From the NCBI RefSeq assembly GCF_027587025.1, contig NZ_JAPPTI010000019.1, positions 1 through 47,241 on the forward strand: a stretch of 47,241 nt of DNA. Direction: 5' to 3'. The position numbers and the translations under genes were made by a program. The stretch is from Vibrio sp. LaRot3 (GTDB lineage: Bacteria > Pseudomonadota > Gammaproteobacteria > Enterobacterales > Vibrionaceae). This document shows positions 6,823 to 16,084 of the stretch, one piece after another. Numbering within the stretch: position 1 is the first letter of the stretch; every line of letters starts with the position of its first letter. Below the pieces are notes generated by a model. It was not told where the DNA came from, did no database searches, and worked only from the letters and a program-made list of their open reading frames with translations.

Positions 6823-8610
6823 ATGAATACTGTAAATAAGTTAGCAGAAGAGCAAGTGTGTGAGATGAATGCTTTTATGACTCATGATGGTGTTGAGTTG
6901 AAGTATCGTCACTGGCCTAGCAAAGCGGTAGGCTCTACTAAGAAATCCGTGGTGATGTTTCATCGCGGGCATGAGCATAGCGGTAGAATAGCGCACCTCG
7001 TTGACGAGCTGGGTTTAGATGACTTTGATTTCTTCGCGTGGGATGCCCGAGGTCATGGTGAATCTCCAGGTGAAAGGGGTGATAGCCCAAGTTTTGGAAC
7101 CAGTGTTCGAGACATTCAAACATTTATGGCTCACCTAGAACAAACCCATGGCTTAATAATGTCTGAGACGGTGGTGATTGCACAAAGCGTTGGGGCGGTA
7201 ATTGCCTCTACTTGGGTACATGACTATGCGCCGGATATTCGAGCTTTAGTGCTAGCCTCTCCAGCTTTTAGCATTAAATTATATGTCCCTCTTGCGATAC
7301 CTAGTTTAAGACTAATGCAAAAAGTGAAAGGGAATTTCTTTGTAAATAGTTACGTAAAAGCCAAATTTTTAACTCATGATGAGCAGAGAGTGCGCTCATA
7401 CGAGCAAGACCCTCTCATCACTCGTCCGATATCGGTGAACATGTTGCTCGGTTTGCATGATACGGCGAAACGTATTGTTGCAGATGCAGCGGCGATTACT
7501 GTACCGACACAGATATTAGTCTCAGGCTCAGATTGGGTCGTAAGGCAGAAACCGCAACAAGATTTTTATGATCGTTTGGGTTCACAAACGAAAGAACTGC
7601 ATATTTGCCACGGCTTTTATCATGACACGTTAGGTGAACGTGATAGAGAGGGGGTAGTTAAGAGAATTCGACGTTTTGTCACCGAGCAATTTGCCAAGCC
7701 GCATAACGTTAAATCACTCATTAATGCGGATAAAGAAGGTGTATTTTGCGCAGAAGCCGAATCTTTGTCGATGCCTTTGCCAGCAAACTCTTTGAGAGCT
7801 AAATTTTGGGATATGTATCGAGCTTCAATGGCTTACGGAAGTCGGTTTTCTGAGGGTATTAAGCTTGGTTTTGATACCGGTTTCGATTCCGGAAGTACCT
7901 TGGATTATGTCTACCGCAACCAGCCTCAAGGCGAAGGTCAGTTTGGTAAACTTATTGATAAGATCTACTTGCAGTCAGTAGGTTGGAAAGGTATTCGTCA
8001 ACGCAAAGTTCACCTTGAAGAGCTACTTAACCAAGTAATGGCAGAGCTCAAAACTGAGCAGGGTGAAGTGAGATTGCTTGATATTGCAGCAGGCCATGGC
8101 CGTTATATCTTGGAAGCGATAGAGCAATCGCAGACCAAGCCAGATAGTGTGCTATTGCGTGATTACAGTGATATTAATGTTCGAGATGGGAACACGCTAA
8201 TTGAAGAAAAAGGCATGGATGACTACGTTAACTTTGTTAAAGCAGATGCTTTTGCTCAGCAAAGTTATACTGAGTTGCCGTTTAAGCCAAACTTAGCGGT
8301 GGTGTCAGGGTTATACGAGTTGTTCCCCGATAACGATATGATTCGTACGTCACTTGCGGGTATTGGTGAGAACGTGGAAGAGGGCGGTTACCTTGTTTAC
8401 ACAGGACAACCTTGGCATCCTCAGCTAGAGTTGATTGCTAGAGCGTTGACGAGTCATCGAGATGGCCAAGCATGGGTAATGAGACGTCGAAGCCAAGCGG
8501 AAATGGATCAGCTCGTTGCGCAAGCGGGTTTTAAGAAGATAGAACAACGAATCGATGAGATGGGTATCTTTACGGTATCGATAGCGCGAAAAGTATCCGA
8601 TAAGTCTTAA
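6823..8610 (+). CDS. YnbC-like alpha/beta hydrolase - methyltransferase fusion
   Basis: A 595-residue two-domain protein. Residues ~15-290 are an alpha/beta hydrolase of the lysophospholipase/S33 type, with an HRGHEHSGR oxyanion region, a WDARGHGESPG loop, and nucleophile Ser122 in AQSVG (the usual Gly two before Ser is Ala). The acid and base likely lie near SGSDWVV and CHGFYHD. Residues ~390-590 form a class I SAM-dependent methyltransferase with motif I LLDIAAGHGRY (about 417-427). The fusion matches E. coli YnbC. It follows the YnbA-type gene by 6 bases, so the pair probably makes or remodels a phospholipid-like product, with this protein acting on acyl ester and methyl groups (inference). 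Confidence 0.78.
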   Translation: MNTVNKLAEEQVCEMNAFMTHDGVELKYRHWPSKAVGSTKKSVVMFHRGHEHSGRIAHLVDELGLDDFDFFAWDARGHGESPGERGDSPSFGTSVRDIQTFMAHLEQTHGLIMSETVVIAQSVGAVIASTWVHDYAPDIRALVLASPAFSIKLYVPLAIPSLRLMQKVKGNFFVNSYVKAKFLTHDEQRVRSYEQDPLITRPISVNMLLGLHDTAKRIVADAAAITVPTQILVSGSDWVVRQKPQQDFYDRLGSQTKELHICHGFYHDTLGERDREGVVKRIRRFVTEQFAKPHNVKSLINADKEGVFCAEAESLSMPLPANSLRAKFWDMYRASMAYGSRFSEGIKLGFDTGFDSGSTLDYVYRNQPQGEGQFGKLIDKIYLQSVGWKGIRQRKVHLEELLNQVMAELKTEQGEVRLLDIAAGHGRYILEAIEQSQTKPDSVLLRDYSDINVRDGNTLIEEKGMDDYVNFVKADAFAQQSYTELPFKPNLAVVSGLYELFPDNDMIRTSLAGIGENVEEGGYLVYTGQPWHPQLELIARALTSHRDGQAWVMRRRSQAEMDQLVAQAGFKKIEQRIDEMGIFTVSIARKVSDKS

Positions 8611-8620
8611 TTTAGGTTAA

Positions 8621-8645
8621 AAAACGGAGCACAAGGCTCCGTTTT
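8621..8645. terminator. Bidirectional intrinsic terminator
   Basis: Perfect 10-bp stem AAAACGGAGC / GCTCCGTTTT with a 5-base loop, between the convergent ynbC-like and C69 peptidase genes. Confidence 0.85.
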
Positions 8646-8653
8646 AGTTGATG

Positions 8654-10126
8654 TTACAAGTTCATGATTTTCTCGAACTCTTCATCTGAGTATTTCTTCT
8701 CAGTGCTCTTAGTCAGGTCGGTCATCATTTTATATCTTAGGTCTGTTGCCATGTTCAAGGTGCGAATCAGCTGACCATAGGAGAAGTCTGACGCCATGTT
8801 CAGAGCGGCTTGTTTATCGGTTTTGTAAACGGTTTCTAGCGTTGAATCAAGGTGTTGAACTTGCTTGTAAAGTTTGCTCTCTTCCTTATTCCATGTTGCT
8901 TTAAGCATAGGTAGGTACTTGTCTTGATTCGCGGTTGCCAATGCAGTCAAACTACGGAACTGCCAGTATGCCGACTCATCACTATAAGTATCGTCACCGA
9001 CTTGGTAAGCTTTCGGGTAATCTTGTAGTGTAGTGTATAGCGGGACTAATACTGACTCTGGCAATACACCAAAGCTTTGCCAAATCAATCCTTGTAGCTC
9101 TTGAGGCATCTCAGGACGCAGTTGAATAATATGCGATTCTAGCTGTCTTTCGACGCGAATAGGGCGTTGACCTTTTTCTTCAAGGCTTGTGCCTTCATAA
9201 GTCGCGCTCAATACTTCCGCCACATCATTAACTGAAATTTTCTGATCGGGTTTTAAGAATAGAGGATACTGTTCCATTCTTGTTTTTTGCTTTTTGGAAG
9301 GGGTCAGCATTTTCTGACCCAGCCATTCGCGATCAACATTATATACGTCAGCAATCACGCCAAATGCTTTAGCAAAGTTGAAAGATTTCTTATTTGGTTT
9401 TGCTAAGAGTTTCTGTTCTTGAACAAACTCGAACAGGTTGGCTGAGTGTACAACATCCTTACTATCAAGGTTTACGCCGTGAACACGCAATCCATTGGCG
9501 ATCATTGCGTAGCTGTCGTTAGGTACTTTGACTGCAATCCAGTGGTGGCCTGAACCAATTTCAAATAACCACGCTTCATTGACGTCAGCAATGTATAGGC
9601 TATTCCCTTCGCCCGCTCCATAAGTTTCGATGTAGTGACCGAGGAGATCAACGGCATGTTTGGCGGATGTTGCTTGAGGAAGGATCAGAGTAGGAATCAC
9701 GGCTTCGATAACACCGTTGTCGTTGAGCGGGTCGATTTTAGCGACGCGCTCGTTTATTTCAGCGCTGGTGGTCGCCGAAATAGCGACATTGTGTTCGTTA
9801 ATGCCGCGCTCTTCGTAAAATTTGCCCTCGTTATTGACGGTATGTGCGTCCCAATCCGGAATAGCGGAGTAAGCGAAAAAGTGTTTTGGCATAGGAACGA
9901 CAAGGCCATTACCTAAGTCCCAGTCTCCGGCTTCATTGTCTTGCGCCGGGCGGAACTCTAAATGCTTGTTCCAGTTGTTAATACCGAAGTCTTCATTGCG
10001 GGCAATCATAATACTGCCATCTGCTGAAGCTCCTTTACCGACAATTAAACCAGTACAAGCGAAAGCACTACTACTAACTGCGAGAGCCACTGCACTCGCT
10101 ACAAATGTTACAGACCAAGTTTTCAT
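8654..10126 (-). CDS. Secreted C69-family dipeptidase
   Basis: A 490-residue Ntn-hydrolase of peptidase family C69 (dipeptidase A / PepD-like). Residues 1-23 form a signal peptide ending SSSAFA, and the next residue is Cys24 in CTGLIVGKGAS. Removal of the signal peptide would therefore directly expose the N-terminal nucleophile Cys typical of the family. The following ADGS and ARNEDF stretches are family hallmarks. It probably hydrolyses dipeptides in the periplasm or outside the cell. The gene stands alone, divergent from the TPR-protein gene at 10465. Confidence 0.85.
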   Translation of the reverse strand: MKTWSVTFVASAVALAVSSSAFACTGLIVGKGASADGSIMIARNEDFGINNWNKHLEFRPAQDNEAGDWDLGNGLVVPMPKHFFAYSAIPDWDAHTVNNEGKFYEERGINEHNVAISATTSAEINERVAKIDPLNDNGVIEAVIPTLILPQATSAKHAVDLLGHYIETYGAGEGNSLYIADVNEAWLFEIGSGHHWIAVKVPNDSYAMIANGLRVHGVNLDSKDVVHSANLFEFVQEQKLLAKPNKKSFNFAKAFGVIADVYNVDREWLGQKMLTPSKKQKTRMEQYPLFLKPDQKISVNDVAEVLSATYEGTSLEEKGQRPIRVERQLESHIIQLRPEMPQELQGLIWQSFGVLPESVLVPLYTTLQDYPKAYQVGDDTYSDESAYWQFRSLTALATANQDKYLPMLKATWNKEESKLYKQVQHLDSTLETVYKTDKQAALNMASDFSYGQLIRTLNMATDLRYKMMTDLTKSTEKKYSDEEFEKIMNL

Positions 10127-10464
10127 ACTAACTCTCCAAAGTTATCTATGAGAAAAAACAAAGTTCATGTCAGTTGTATTTGCGAAGCTAGGGAATCTTG
10201 TCCCTTTATTATTATCATTCTGTGAGAATGTTGTGCTTCGAGTATATGGAGTAATGTAACTGCTTATTGACTATTCGATCACAAAATTGACCTGAATAAT
10301 TATTTGATAAATATGCAGTTTTTGGTTTTTTCATAGTTATAACTTACCGCATGAAGTTACAGTGTTTGTGATAATGACTGAGATCAGATTTTATTGTCTA
10401 TCGCTGAAAATAATTGATAATTAATGAAATAATCGTGTCATTGATAGAAATAAAGAAATAGACC
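10127..10464. other. Divergent intergenic region
   Basis: 338 AT-rich bases between the C69 dipeptidase and the TPR-like protein. Promoters for both must lie here. I see no terminator, operator-like palindrome or small ORF that I can support. Confidence 0.4.
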
Positions 10465-12783
10465 ATGTCAGAGACAGATTCACGTTTAGTTGATGCTAGA
10501 AACACCTTAGCGTTTTTAGAAAGCAAGCTTGCAGAAGAACCCACTCCAGCAGCCGTTTTAGCGGTGTCAAATGCGATGATTCGAGTGGCTTACGCCTATG
10601 ATGATATTGGGGATAGCCGAGCGGAAAACGACGTTTATCAGCAGTTGATTGAACGTTTTTCGGGAGAGGAAGATACCGACGTTATAAAAAACGTGCTTGA
10701 AGCCTACTTGAACAAAGCAATTAATCTTGCACATCGGATTCCTCACGATGGCTGTGAGGGGCATGAGTTTTTTAAACAGGCAATTCATGCCGTAACGAGT
10801 ATTGAACACCCTAACAGTCCTGTCACGCTGCATAAGTTAAATTGTTACCATGCGGGTTTTCTTGCGGATCTAGGCGAGTTTGAAAAGGCACTAAGCCTTT
10901 ATTCAGAGCTGACTGTAGTCATCGAACAGAGCGATCTTGAAGAGAAAACGGTAGCGGCGGAATCACGTCTTCATGCGGGGTGTCTGAAGTTATCTCAAAG
11001 TGATTTTGTTGGCGCTAAGCATGAATTTAATCAACTACTTAGCGTTTACGACAAAGGTCGGGTTGATTCTAGAAGTGCGATCTATCGTCACATTAAGCGC
11101 GCTAAAGACTTTGTCGCTTCGATAGAGCAAATCACAGAGTTAGGGTTTGATTGGGCTCAGTTGTCCCAACAGATAAGAGTGACACCGACACCAGATTTGC
11201 TTGAGCTTGCCTACCAGCATTTGTATGCCTTTTCTCTTGTGAACAACCATAGACGAATGGCTGATTTTGCGACCACTTACTTAGATGCAATATCGACCAC
11301 GACTGTTAAGCTAGAGCAATTAGGCGAGAGCTGGCAGGGCTTGCTAGACCTGATGTTAGAACAGGCGAGCTATCTTTCTGATGTCGCTATGCTTGATGAT
11401 ATTTTTGTTCGATATACCAGTTTGGTTAAAGCTCATGATGTGGACGTTAAACAGCAACGATCTATGTGGCAATCAATCGCTCGGTCTTATTTGGCCATAG
11501 GTCATGCTGAGCGAGCGATTTCTATTTATCAAGATTTTATTGAGCAAAACAAAGCATTTACCGATGCAACCAGCCATCAGTATATTGCCCGTTCGATGTA
11601 TAACTTAGGTGTTGCGCTGGGTAATGTATCTCGCCATCAGGAAGCGCTAGAGTGCTATCGACGTCTGCTAAATCGTTATCAAGGTGATTGTGAGGACGAC
11701 CGTATTCAAGAGATGGTCTATCTGGCAAAGAAAAACAGTTACTTTGCCGCTAAATCTGCACATAAGCAGACATTTGTTACAGTTAAAGAAGAGCTTGTAC
11801 AAAACGATTTTTCTGATGAACAGCAACTGCACAATTGGTTAGCCGCTACCCAGCAAGCCTTCGATTGGGGGCTGTATGACGATGCGATTGACGTTGCAGC
11901 CTTGGCTTGCCAACGTTTTGGAATTAAAGGTGTTGATAGTGACTACTATGCTGCAGATGACTACGGTTTGGCTGACGAAGATGATTGGTTAGAGGAATGG
12001 GAAGGAGAAGGTGGCTTCGATGAAGAAGGCGTGGTTCGTCCGAATAAAAGAGCACAAGCCATTGCAACACAGCCGCTCTTTGTGCGCGAATGCTTGAGCG
12101 CGTTAAAGTTACTGCTCATCGAATCTGTGAAAAACTGGAATAACCTATCAGTCACATCATCGGCTTGCGATAGCGTACTCTATGATGCAGTGTGCTCTTT
12201 AGTTGAAGTTCACAACCCTCAGCAAAGCGATGTCTTATATTCGAATTACCTTGATGGTTTAGCAGAAGCGCTGGAATATGCGGAGCGAGAGTGTTACTCG
12301 ACTCGCGAGTATCTGAAAGCCATCGAGAGCATTATTCCTGACTCATCTTGGCCTGAACAATTTGCAGTTCGATATGCAAGGCTTTGTTTTTCATGGGCTA
12401 AGTTGAATGATCGAGCCGATCAAGAGCAGGCGGTTGCGATGGTTAATAAAATCACAGAACAGTTTTTGTTGGCTCAGTCTCCCGCTCTAGAGGCAAGCGT
12501 GATCCATGTATCAATCTTTAACACTCGTTATCTCGAAACTCGCCAATCCATGCAGCAATTGAGCGCTTGTTGGCAGAGTTACCTATTAAAAGAAACAAGT
12601 GTTGAGGAATCTCGCGCGTTGGCACAGCTTTGTATTAAGCAAGTTGAATTAGCACAGGAACTTGATGACGAAGGTGAAATGAAGCGATGGATTACAAATT
12701 ATCTAGGCTATTTCTCAGATGTTGATCTTTATGGATATCAAGGTTTGGAAGAGATGCTAACGATTTTAGAAGATTTAGAATAA
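10465..12783 (+). CDS. Large TPR-like repeat protein, unknown function
   Basis: A 772-residue soluble, mostly helical protein. TPR-like helical pairs recur through residues ~10-450, clearest near YQQLIERF, EKALSLYSEL, ERAISIYQDF and EALECYRRLLNRY. Around residues 490-520 lies an unusually acidic and Tyr/Trp-rich linker (DSDYY...DEEG) separating the N-terminal repeats from a second helical half. No signal peptide or membrane segment is seen, so it is likely a cytoplasmic scaffold. The 168-residue gene 13 bases downstream is probably its operon partner. No enzymatic motif is visible. Confidence 0.7.
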   Translation: MSETDSRLVDARNTLAFLESKLAEEPTPAAVLAVSNAMIRVAYAYDDIGDSRAENDVYQQLIERFSGEEDTDVIKNVLEAYLNKAINLAHRIPHDGCEGHEFFKQAIHAVTSIEHPNSPVTLHKLNCYHAGFLADLGEFEKALSLYSELTVVIEQSDLEEKTVAAESRLHAGCLKLSQSDFVGAKHEFNQLLSVYDKGRVDSRSAIYRHIKRAKDFVASIEQITELGFDWAQLSQQIRVTPTPDLLELAYQHLYAFSLVNNHRRMADFATTYLDAISTTTVKLEQLGESWQGLLDLMLEQASYLSDVAMLDDIFVRYTSLVKAHDVDVKQQRSMWQSIARSYLAIGHAERAISIYQDFIEQNKAFTDATSHQYIARSMYNLGVALGNVSRHQEALECYRRLLNRYQGDCEDDRIQEMVYLAKKNSYFAAKSAHKQTFVTVKEELVQNDFSDEQQLHNWLAATQQAFDWGLYDDAIDVAALACQRFGIKGVDSDYYAADDYGLADEDDWLEEWEGEGGFDEEGVVRPNKRAQAIATQPLFVRECLSALKLLLIESVKNWNNLSVTSSACDSVLYDAVCSLVEVHNPQQSDVLYSNYLDGLAEALEYAERECYSTREYLKAIESIIPDSSWPEQFAVRYARLCFSWAKLNDRADQEQAVAMVNKITEQFLLAQSPALEASVIHVSIFNTRYLETRQSMQQLSACWQSYLLKETSVEESRALAQLCIKQVELAQELDDEGEMKRWITNYLGYFSDVDLYGYQGLEEMLTILEDLE

Positions 12784-12796
12784 AGGGTTTGAATCA

Positions 12797-13303
12797 ATGA
12801 TCGATGCAACGATTAACTATACCGAGTTTAAGCAACGTCTTGTTTTAAGTAAAAGTGAATATTCGCTTTTCCAGCAAGGTGAAATTGGCGCTGTATTTAA
12901 AGATGTGCAGGGCACGGAGTGTATCCCTCATCTATATTTTCAACCCATCAATTTGACGGAAAGAGAAACGGAATATCATTTTTCGGAACTGCTGCACGAG
13001 TGCTACGAAGCCCACCTTGAGATGATAGAACAGTCGCTGCAAGAGCGAGAGGAATACTGGGTCATTGAAACCACATTCGCCTTGCGCAGTGACGGTGAAA
13101 TTGAACGACTGGAAGGTTTAGAGTTTATTTATCCTGATGAAGAGTTCACTTACCGATACCAAGTTCTAAACTCGATGGCGGATTATCGTTATTTTAATAT
13201 TGCCGATAAGCCTTTGCAGATTGTCGAGCACGAAGGCTGTGATTTGACTGGTAAAGCTCTAGAAGTACCGCTTGTCGGTTCTTATATGTGCCCGACGTCC
13301 TAA
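12797..13303 (+). CDS. Conserved-type hypothetical protein, partner of the TPR protein
   Basis: A 168-residue soluble acidic protein, not recognised. It begins 13 bases after the TPR protein with an AAGGGT ribosome site and is followed by a strong terminator, so the two form a two-gene operon. No signal peptide, membrane segment or catalytic motif is apparent. Function unknown; binding to the large repeat protein is only inferred from gene order. Confidence 0.7.
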   Translation: MIDATINYTEFKQRLVLSKSEYSLFQQGEIGAVFKDVQGTECIPHLYFQPINLTERETEYHFSELLHECYEAHLEMIEQSLQEREEYWVIETTFALRSDGEIERLEGLEFIYPDEEFTYRYQVLNSMADYRYFNIADKPLQIVEHEGCDLTGKALEVPLVGSYMCPTS

Positions 13304-13333
13304 AATAGGATTGCAAAGTAATAGAATGAAATG

Positions 13334-13370
13334 AAGCACTGACACCTTGGCGGTATCAGTGCTTTTTATT
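13334..13370 (+). terminator. Intrinsic terminator of the TPR-protein operon
   Basis: A 13-bp stem (AAGCACTGACACC with GGTATCAGTGCTT, one mismatch) and 5-base loop, followed by a T-rich run. It ends at the stop codon of the convergent prepilin gene and may serve both strands. Confidence 0.8.
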
Positions 13371-13882
13371 TAGCAATCGTCAGTGATAGGTGTATAGATG
13401 ACGTTGCCGTTTCCACTGTCAGGGTAGTAGACTTCAACGTAACACAAATTGCTGCTGCTTGGTGAGCGGTCAGTAAATCCAATTAAGAAGTAAGGTTCGC
13501 CAACATGGTCTACGCCATACCATGTGCGGATCGTAAATCTTGGATCTAGGCCGCTTAACTCTTCTGCCGCTTCTACATATTTGATCAGACCAAAGTGTCC
13601 AACGACATCGTTGATGCCATCATTATCAAGGTCGATATTCTTCATGTTACCATCATTGACGTCTTGTTGGTTCTGTAACACCGCTTTTGTATAGACTTGG
13701 TAATTGATCGTTGCTAACGCATCTTTCGCCCCCAGTAATGTGGCGATGCGCGCTTCTTTTGCCACATTAAGGTAAGCAGAGGCTGCCGTTACGCTTAAAA
13801 CTGCAAGCACGACAATCACTACCACCATTTCAATGAGTGTAAAGCCTTTCGCTTTTCCCCGATATTTTAATGATACATCCAT
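13370..13882 (-). CDS. Type IV prepilin-like / pseudopilin protein
   Basis: A 170-residue protein with a prepilin leader of 13 residues and the cleavage/methylation signature KG|FTLIEMVVVI, in which the Glu at +5 is present. A hydrophobic helix (about 14-36) continues the pilin alpha-1. The globular part contains DLDNDGIND, a calcium-loop-like pattern (D-x-D-x-D-G-x-x-D), and a C-terminal Cys that may pair with the Cys in NLCYVEV. No pilus assembly, secretion or peptidase gene is nearby, so it must use machinery encoded elsewhere. It could be a minor pilin, an MSHA-like subunit or a type II secretion pseudopilin. Confidence 0.8.
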   Translation of the reverse strand: MDVSLKYRGKAKGFTLIEMVVVIVVLAVLSVTAASAYLNVAKEARIATLLGAKDALATINYQVYTKAVLQNQQDVNDGNMKNIDLDNDGINDVVGHFGLIKYVEAAEELSGLDPRFTIRTWYGVDHVGEPYFLIGFTDRSPSSSNLCYVEVYYPDSGNGNVIYTPITDDC

Positions 13883-14060
13883 AATTCATTGTAATTAATA
13901 GGGTTATGGCGAGAGGATACGAATCCAATTTATGAGCGTCTATTGTCTTACTTTCAAAACAAGATCTGTGGCTCGCAAGTGAGAAACGGCATTTAGAGTT
14001 TACACTCTATCGTTTCGTATATGAGAAAGGTGAGAGGGCGTTTATTATTTTACTGATAAC

Positions 14061-14090
14061 AAAACAGCCGCTCATCGAGCGGCTGTTTTT
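14061..14090. terminator. Intrinsic terminator downstream of deaD
   Basis: Stem AAAACAGCCGCTC with its complement GAGCGGCTGTTTT and a 3-base loop, 24 bases beyond the deaD stop. It carries T-runs on both strands. Confidence 0.85.
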
Positions 14091-14113
14091 AGTTCTAAGC
14101 GTAGAAGCTGAGA

Positions 14114-16084
14114 TTAGTCTTCGTTGCGACGGCTACGGCCATGGCCACGTTCGCCACGGTAGTTACCGCGGTTGTCGCCACCACGGTTGCGGTCGAAACG
14201 ACGCTCGCCATCGCGACCACCACGGCCACCTTCACGGTTGCCACGGAAACCACCTTCGCGGTTACCGTCACGGTTGCCATCACGATTACCGTCGCGGTTG
14301 CCACGGTAGCCGCCTTCACGGTTGCCATCGCGGTTACCACGGTAACCACCGCCATCGCGACGACCACGACCACCATCACGGCGACCACCGTCACGACGGC
14401 CACGAGGCTCGCGGAAGTCATCGAAGTCACAAACTACTGCGCCAACTTCTTTCTGGCGAATACGTAGCTTGCTTAGTTTGCTTGCTGCGTCAGAGCTCAT
14501 TGCTTTTGGTAGCTGAACGTAAGTTTCACCTTGCGCTAGTTTGATAGCACCGATAGAACCTTTCGTTAGGCCAAGTTCGTTAGCTAGTGCACCAACGATG
14601 TCTTTAACTTGAACGCCTTGCTCACGACCAACTTGAAGCTGGTAAGTATCCCAGTCTTGGTTGTTGAAGCTACGACGAGCGCCATCGCGGCCACCGTCAC
14701 GACCGCCTTCACGGCGTTCTTTACGACGTTGCTTGTCACGCTCAATCGCTTCAATCATTGGGTCTTCGCCGATGTAGAATAGAGGGCGCTTACCTTGTTG
14801 ACGCTTAAGTAGAATCGCTGCAAGTGTCGCTGCATCGATTTCTAGAGATTCTTGTAGCTTCTCTACAAGCTCAGAGAACTTGTCTAGTGCTTTGTGCTCT
14901 TTATCAGCTTCAAGCTCTGCACCTAGTTTAACTAGACGAGCTGCTGCTACTTCATCACGTAGTGGAAGTTGGATTTCTTCCATTGATGATTTAGTTACGC
15001 GCTCGATAGTGCGAAGCATGCGGATTTGGTTTGTGCGAACGAGAAGGATCGCTTTACCTTTACGACCAGCACGGCCTGTACGGCCGATACGGTGAATGTA
15101 TGACTCAACATCAAATGGGATGTCGTAGTTGAATACGTGCGTGATGCGTGGCACGTCAAGGCCACGAGCAACAACATCAGTTGCAACTAGGATATCGATA
15201 ACGCCATTCTTGATGTGATCTACCGTACGCTCACGTAGTGACTGAGGGATGTCACCGTGTAGTGCTGCGGCTTTGAAGCCGCGTGCAGATAGCCAATCAG
15301 CTAGACGCTCAGTATCTTGACGAGTACGTACGAATACGATTGACGCGTCAGTTTCTTCAGTTTCAAGTAGACGAGACATTGCTTCGTCTTTCTCTACACC
15401 TTTTACAACCCAGAACTGTTGTTCCACTTTATCAACTGTGTGGTTTTTACCAGCAACGTCGACAGTGATTGGGTCACGTAGGAAACGCTCAACAATGTTT
15501 TTCAGCATTGGAGGCATAGTTGCAGAGAATAGAACGCGCTGTGCAGATGCAGGAGCGTGCTCCATGATTTCTGTTACGTCGTCAACAAAGCCCATGTTCA
15601 GCATTTCATCTGCTTCATCAAGGATGAACGTATCAACTTCGTCTAGGTGTAGACGGTCACGGTTGATAAGGTCTTGAACACGGCCAGGAGTACCTACAAC
15701 AATGTGTGCGCCATTTTTAAGAGCACGCATTTGGTCAACGATAGAAGCACCGCCGTAGATTTCTAGAACTTTAAGGCCAGAAATGTTCTTACCTAGGTTC
15801 TTGATTTCAGCTGCAACTTGGATCGCTAGCTCACGAGTAGGAGCAAGAACGATAGCTTGTGGCTTACGTTGAGATAGGTCTAGTTTGTTTAGCAACGGAA
15901 GAGAGAATGCTGCTGTTTTACCTGTACCAGTTTGAGCTTTACCTAGGGCATCTTTACCTTCTAGAAGGTGAGGAATAGCTGCTGCTTGGATAGGAGTTGG
16001 AGAAACGAAGCCCATGCTATCAAGTGCTGAAAGAATGGCGTCGTTTAGTGCTAATTCACTAAATTGAATTACAGAATCTGTCAT
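14114..16084 (-). CDS. deaD: DEAD-box RNA helicase DeaD/CsdA
   Basis: A 656-residue ATP-dependent RNA helicase, acting in ribosome assembly and mRNA unwinding at low temperature. Motifs in order: Q motif GFVSPTPIQ, I AQTGTGKT, Ia PTRELAIQ, II DEAD, III SAT, V ATDVVARGLDVPRITHV and VI HRIGRTGRAGR. A DbpA-like RNA-binding domain follows (about residues 475-560). The tail (about 560-656) is a low-complexity Arg/Gly/Asp/Asn repeat region built on RDGNRDG- and GYRGN-type units that should bind RNA. The tail is strongly repetitive at DNA level and leaves long open frames on the opposite strand. The gene is divergent from rnb. Confidence 0.95.
   Translation of the reverse strand: MTDSVIQFSELALNDAILSALDSMGFVSPTPIQAAAIPHLLEGKDALGKAQTGTGKTAAFSLPLLNKLDLSQRKPQAIVLAPTRELAIQVAAEIKNLGKNISGLKVLEIYGGASIVDQMRALKNGAHIVVGTPGRVQDLINRDRLHLDEVDTFILDEADEMLNMGFVDDVTEIMEHAPASAQRVLFSATMPPMLKNIVERFLRDPITVDVAGKNHTVDKVEQQFWVVKGVEKDEAMSRLLETEETDASIVFVRTRQDTERLADWLSARGFKAAALHGDIPQSLRERTVDHIKNGVIDILVATDVVARGLDVPRITHVFNYDIPFDVESYIHRIGRTGRAGRKGKAILLVRTNQIRMLRTIERVTKSSMEEIQLPLRDEVAAARLVKLGAELEADKEHKALDKFSELVEKLQESLEIDAATLAAILLKRQQGKRPLFYIGEDPMIEAIERDKQRRKERREGGRDGGRDGARRSFNNQDWDTYQLQVGREQGVQVKDIVGALANELGLTKGSIGAIKLAQGETYVQLPKAMSSDAASKLSKLRIRQKEVGAVVCDFDDFREPRGRRDGGRRDGGRGRRDGGGYRGNRDGNREGGYRGNRDGNRDGNRDGNREGGFRGNREGGRGGRDGERRFDRNRGGDNRGNYRGERGHGRSRRNED

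Noticed and set aside
14095..14467. Long open frames on both strands over the deaD tail
   Set aside because: They are low-complexity Val/Ala/Thr translations of the RDG/RGN-coding repeat and have no plausible protein composition.
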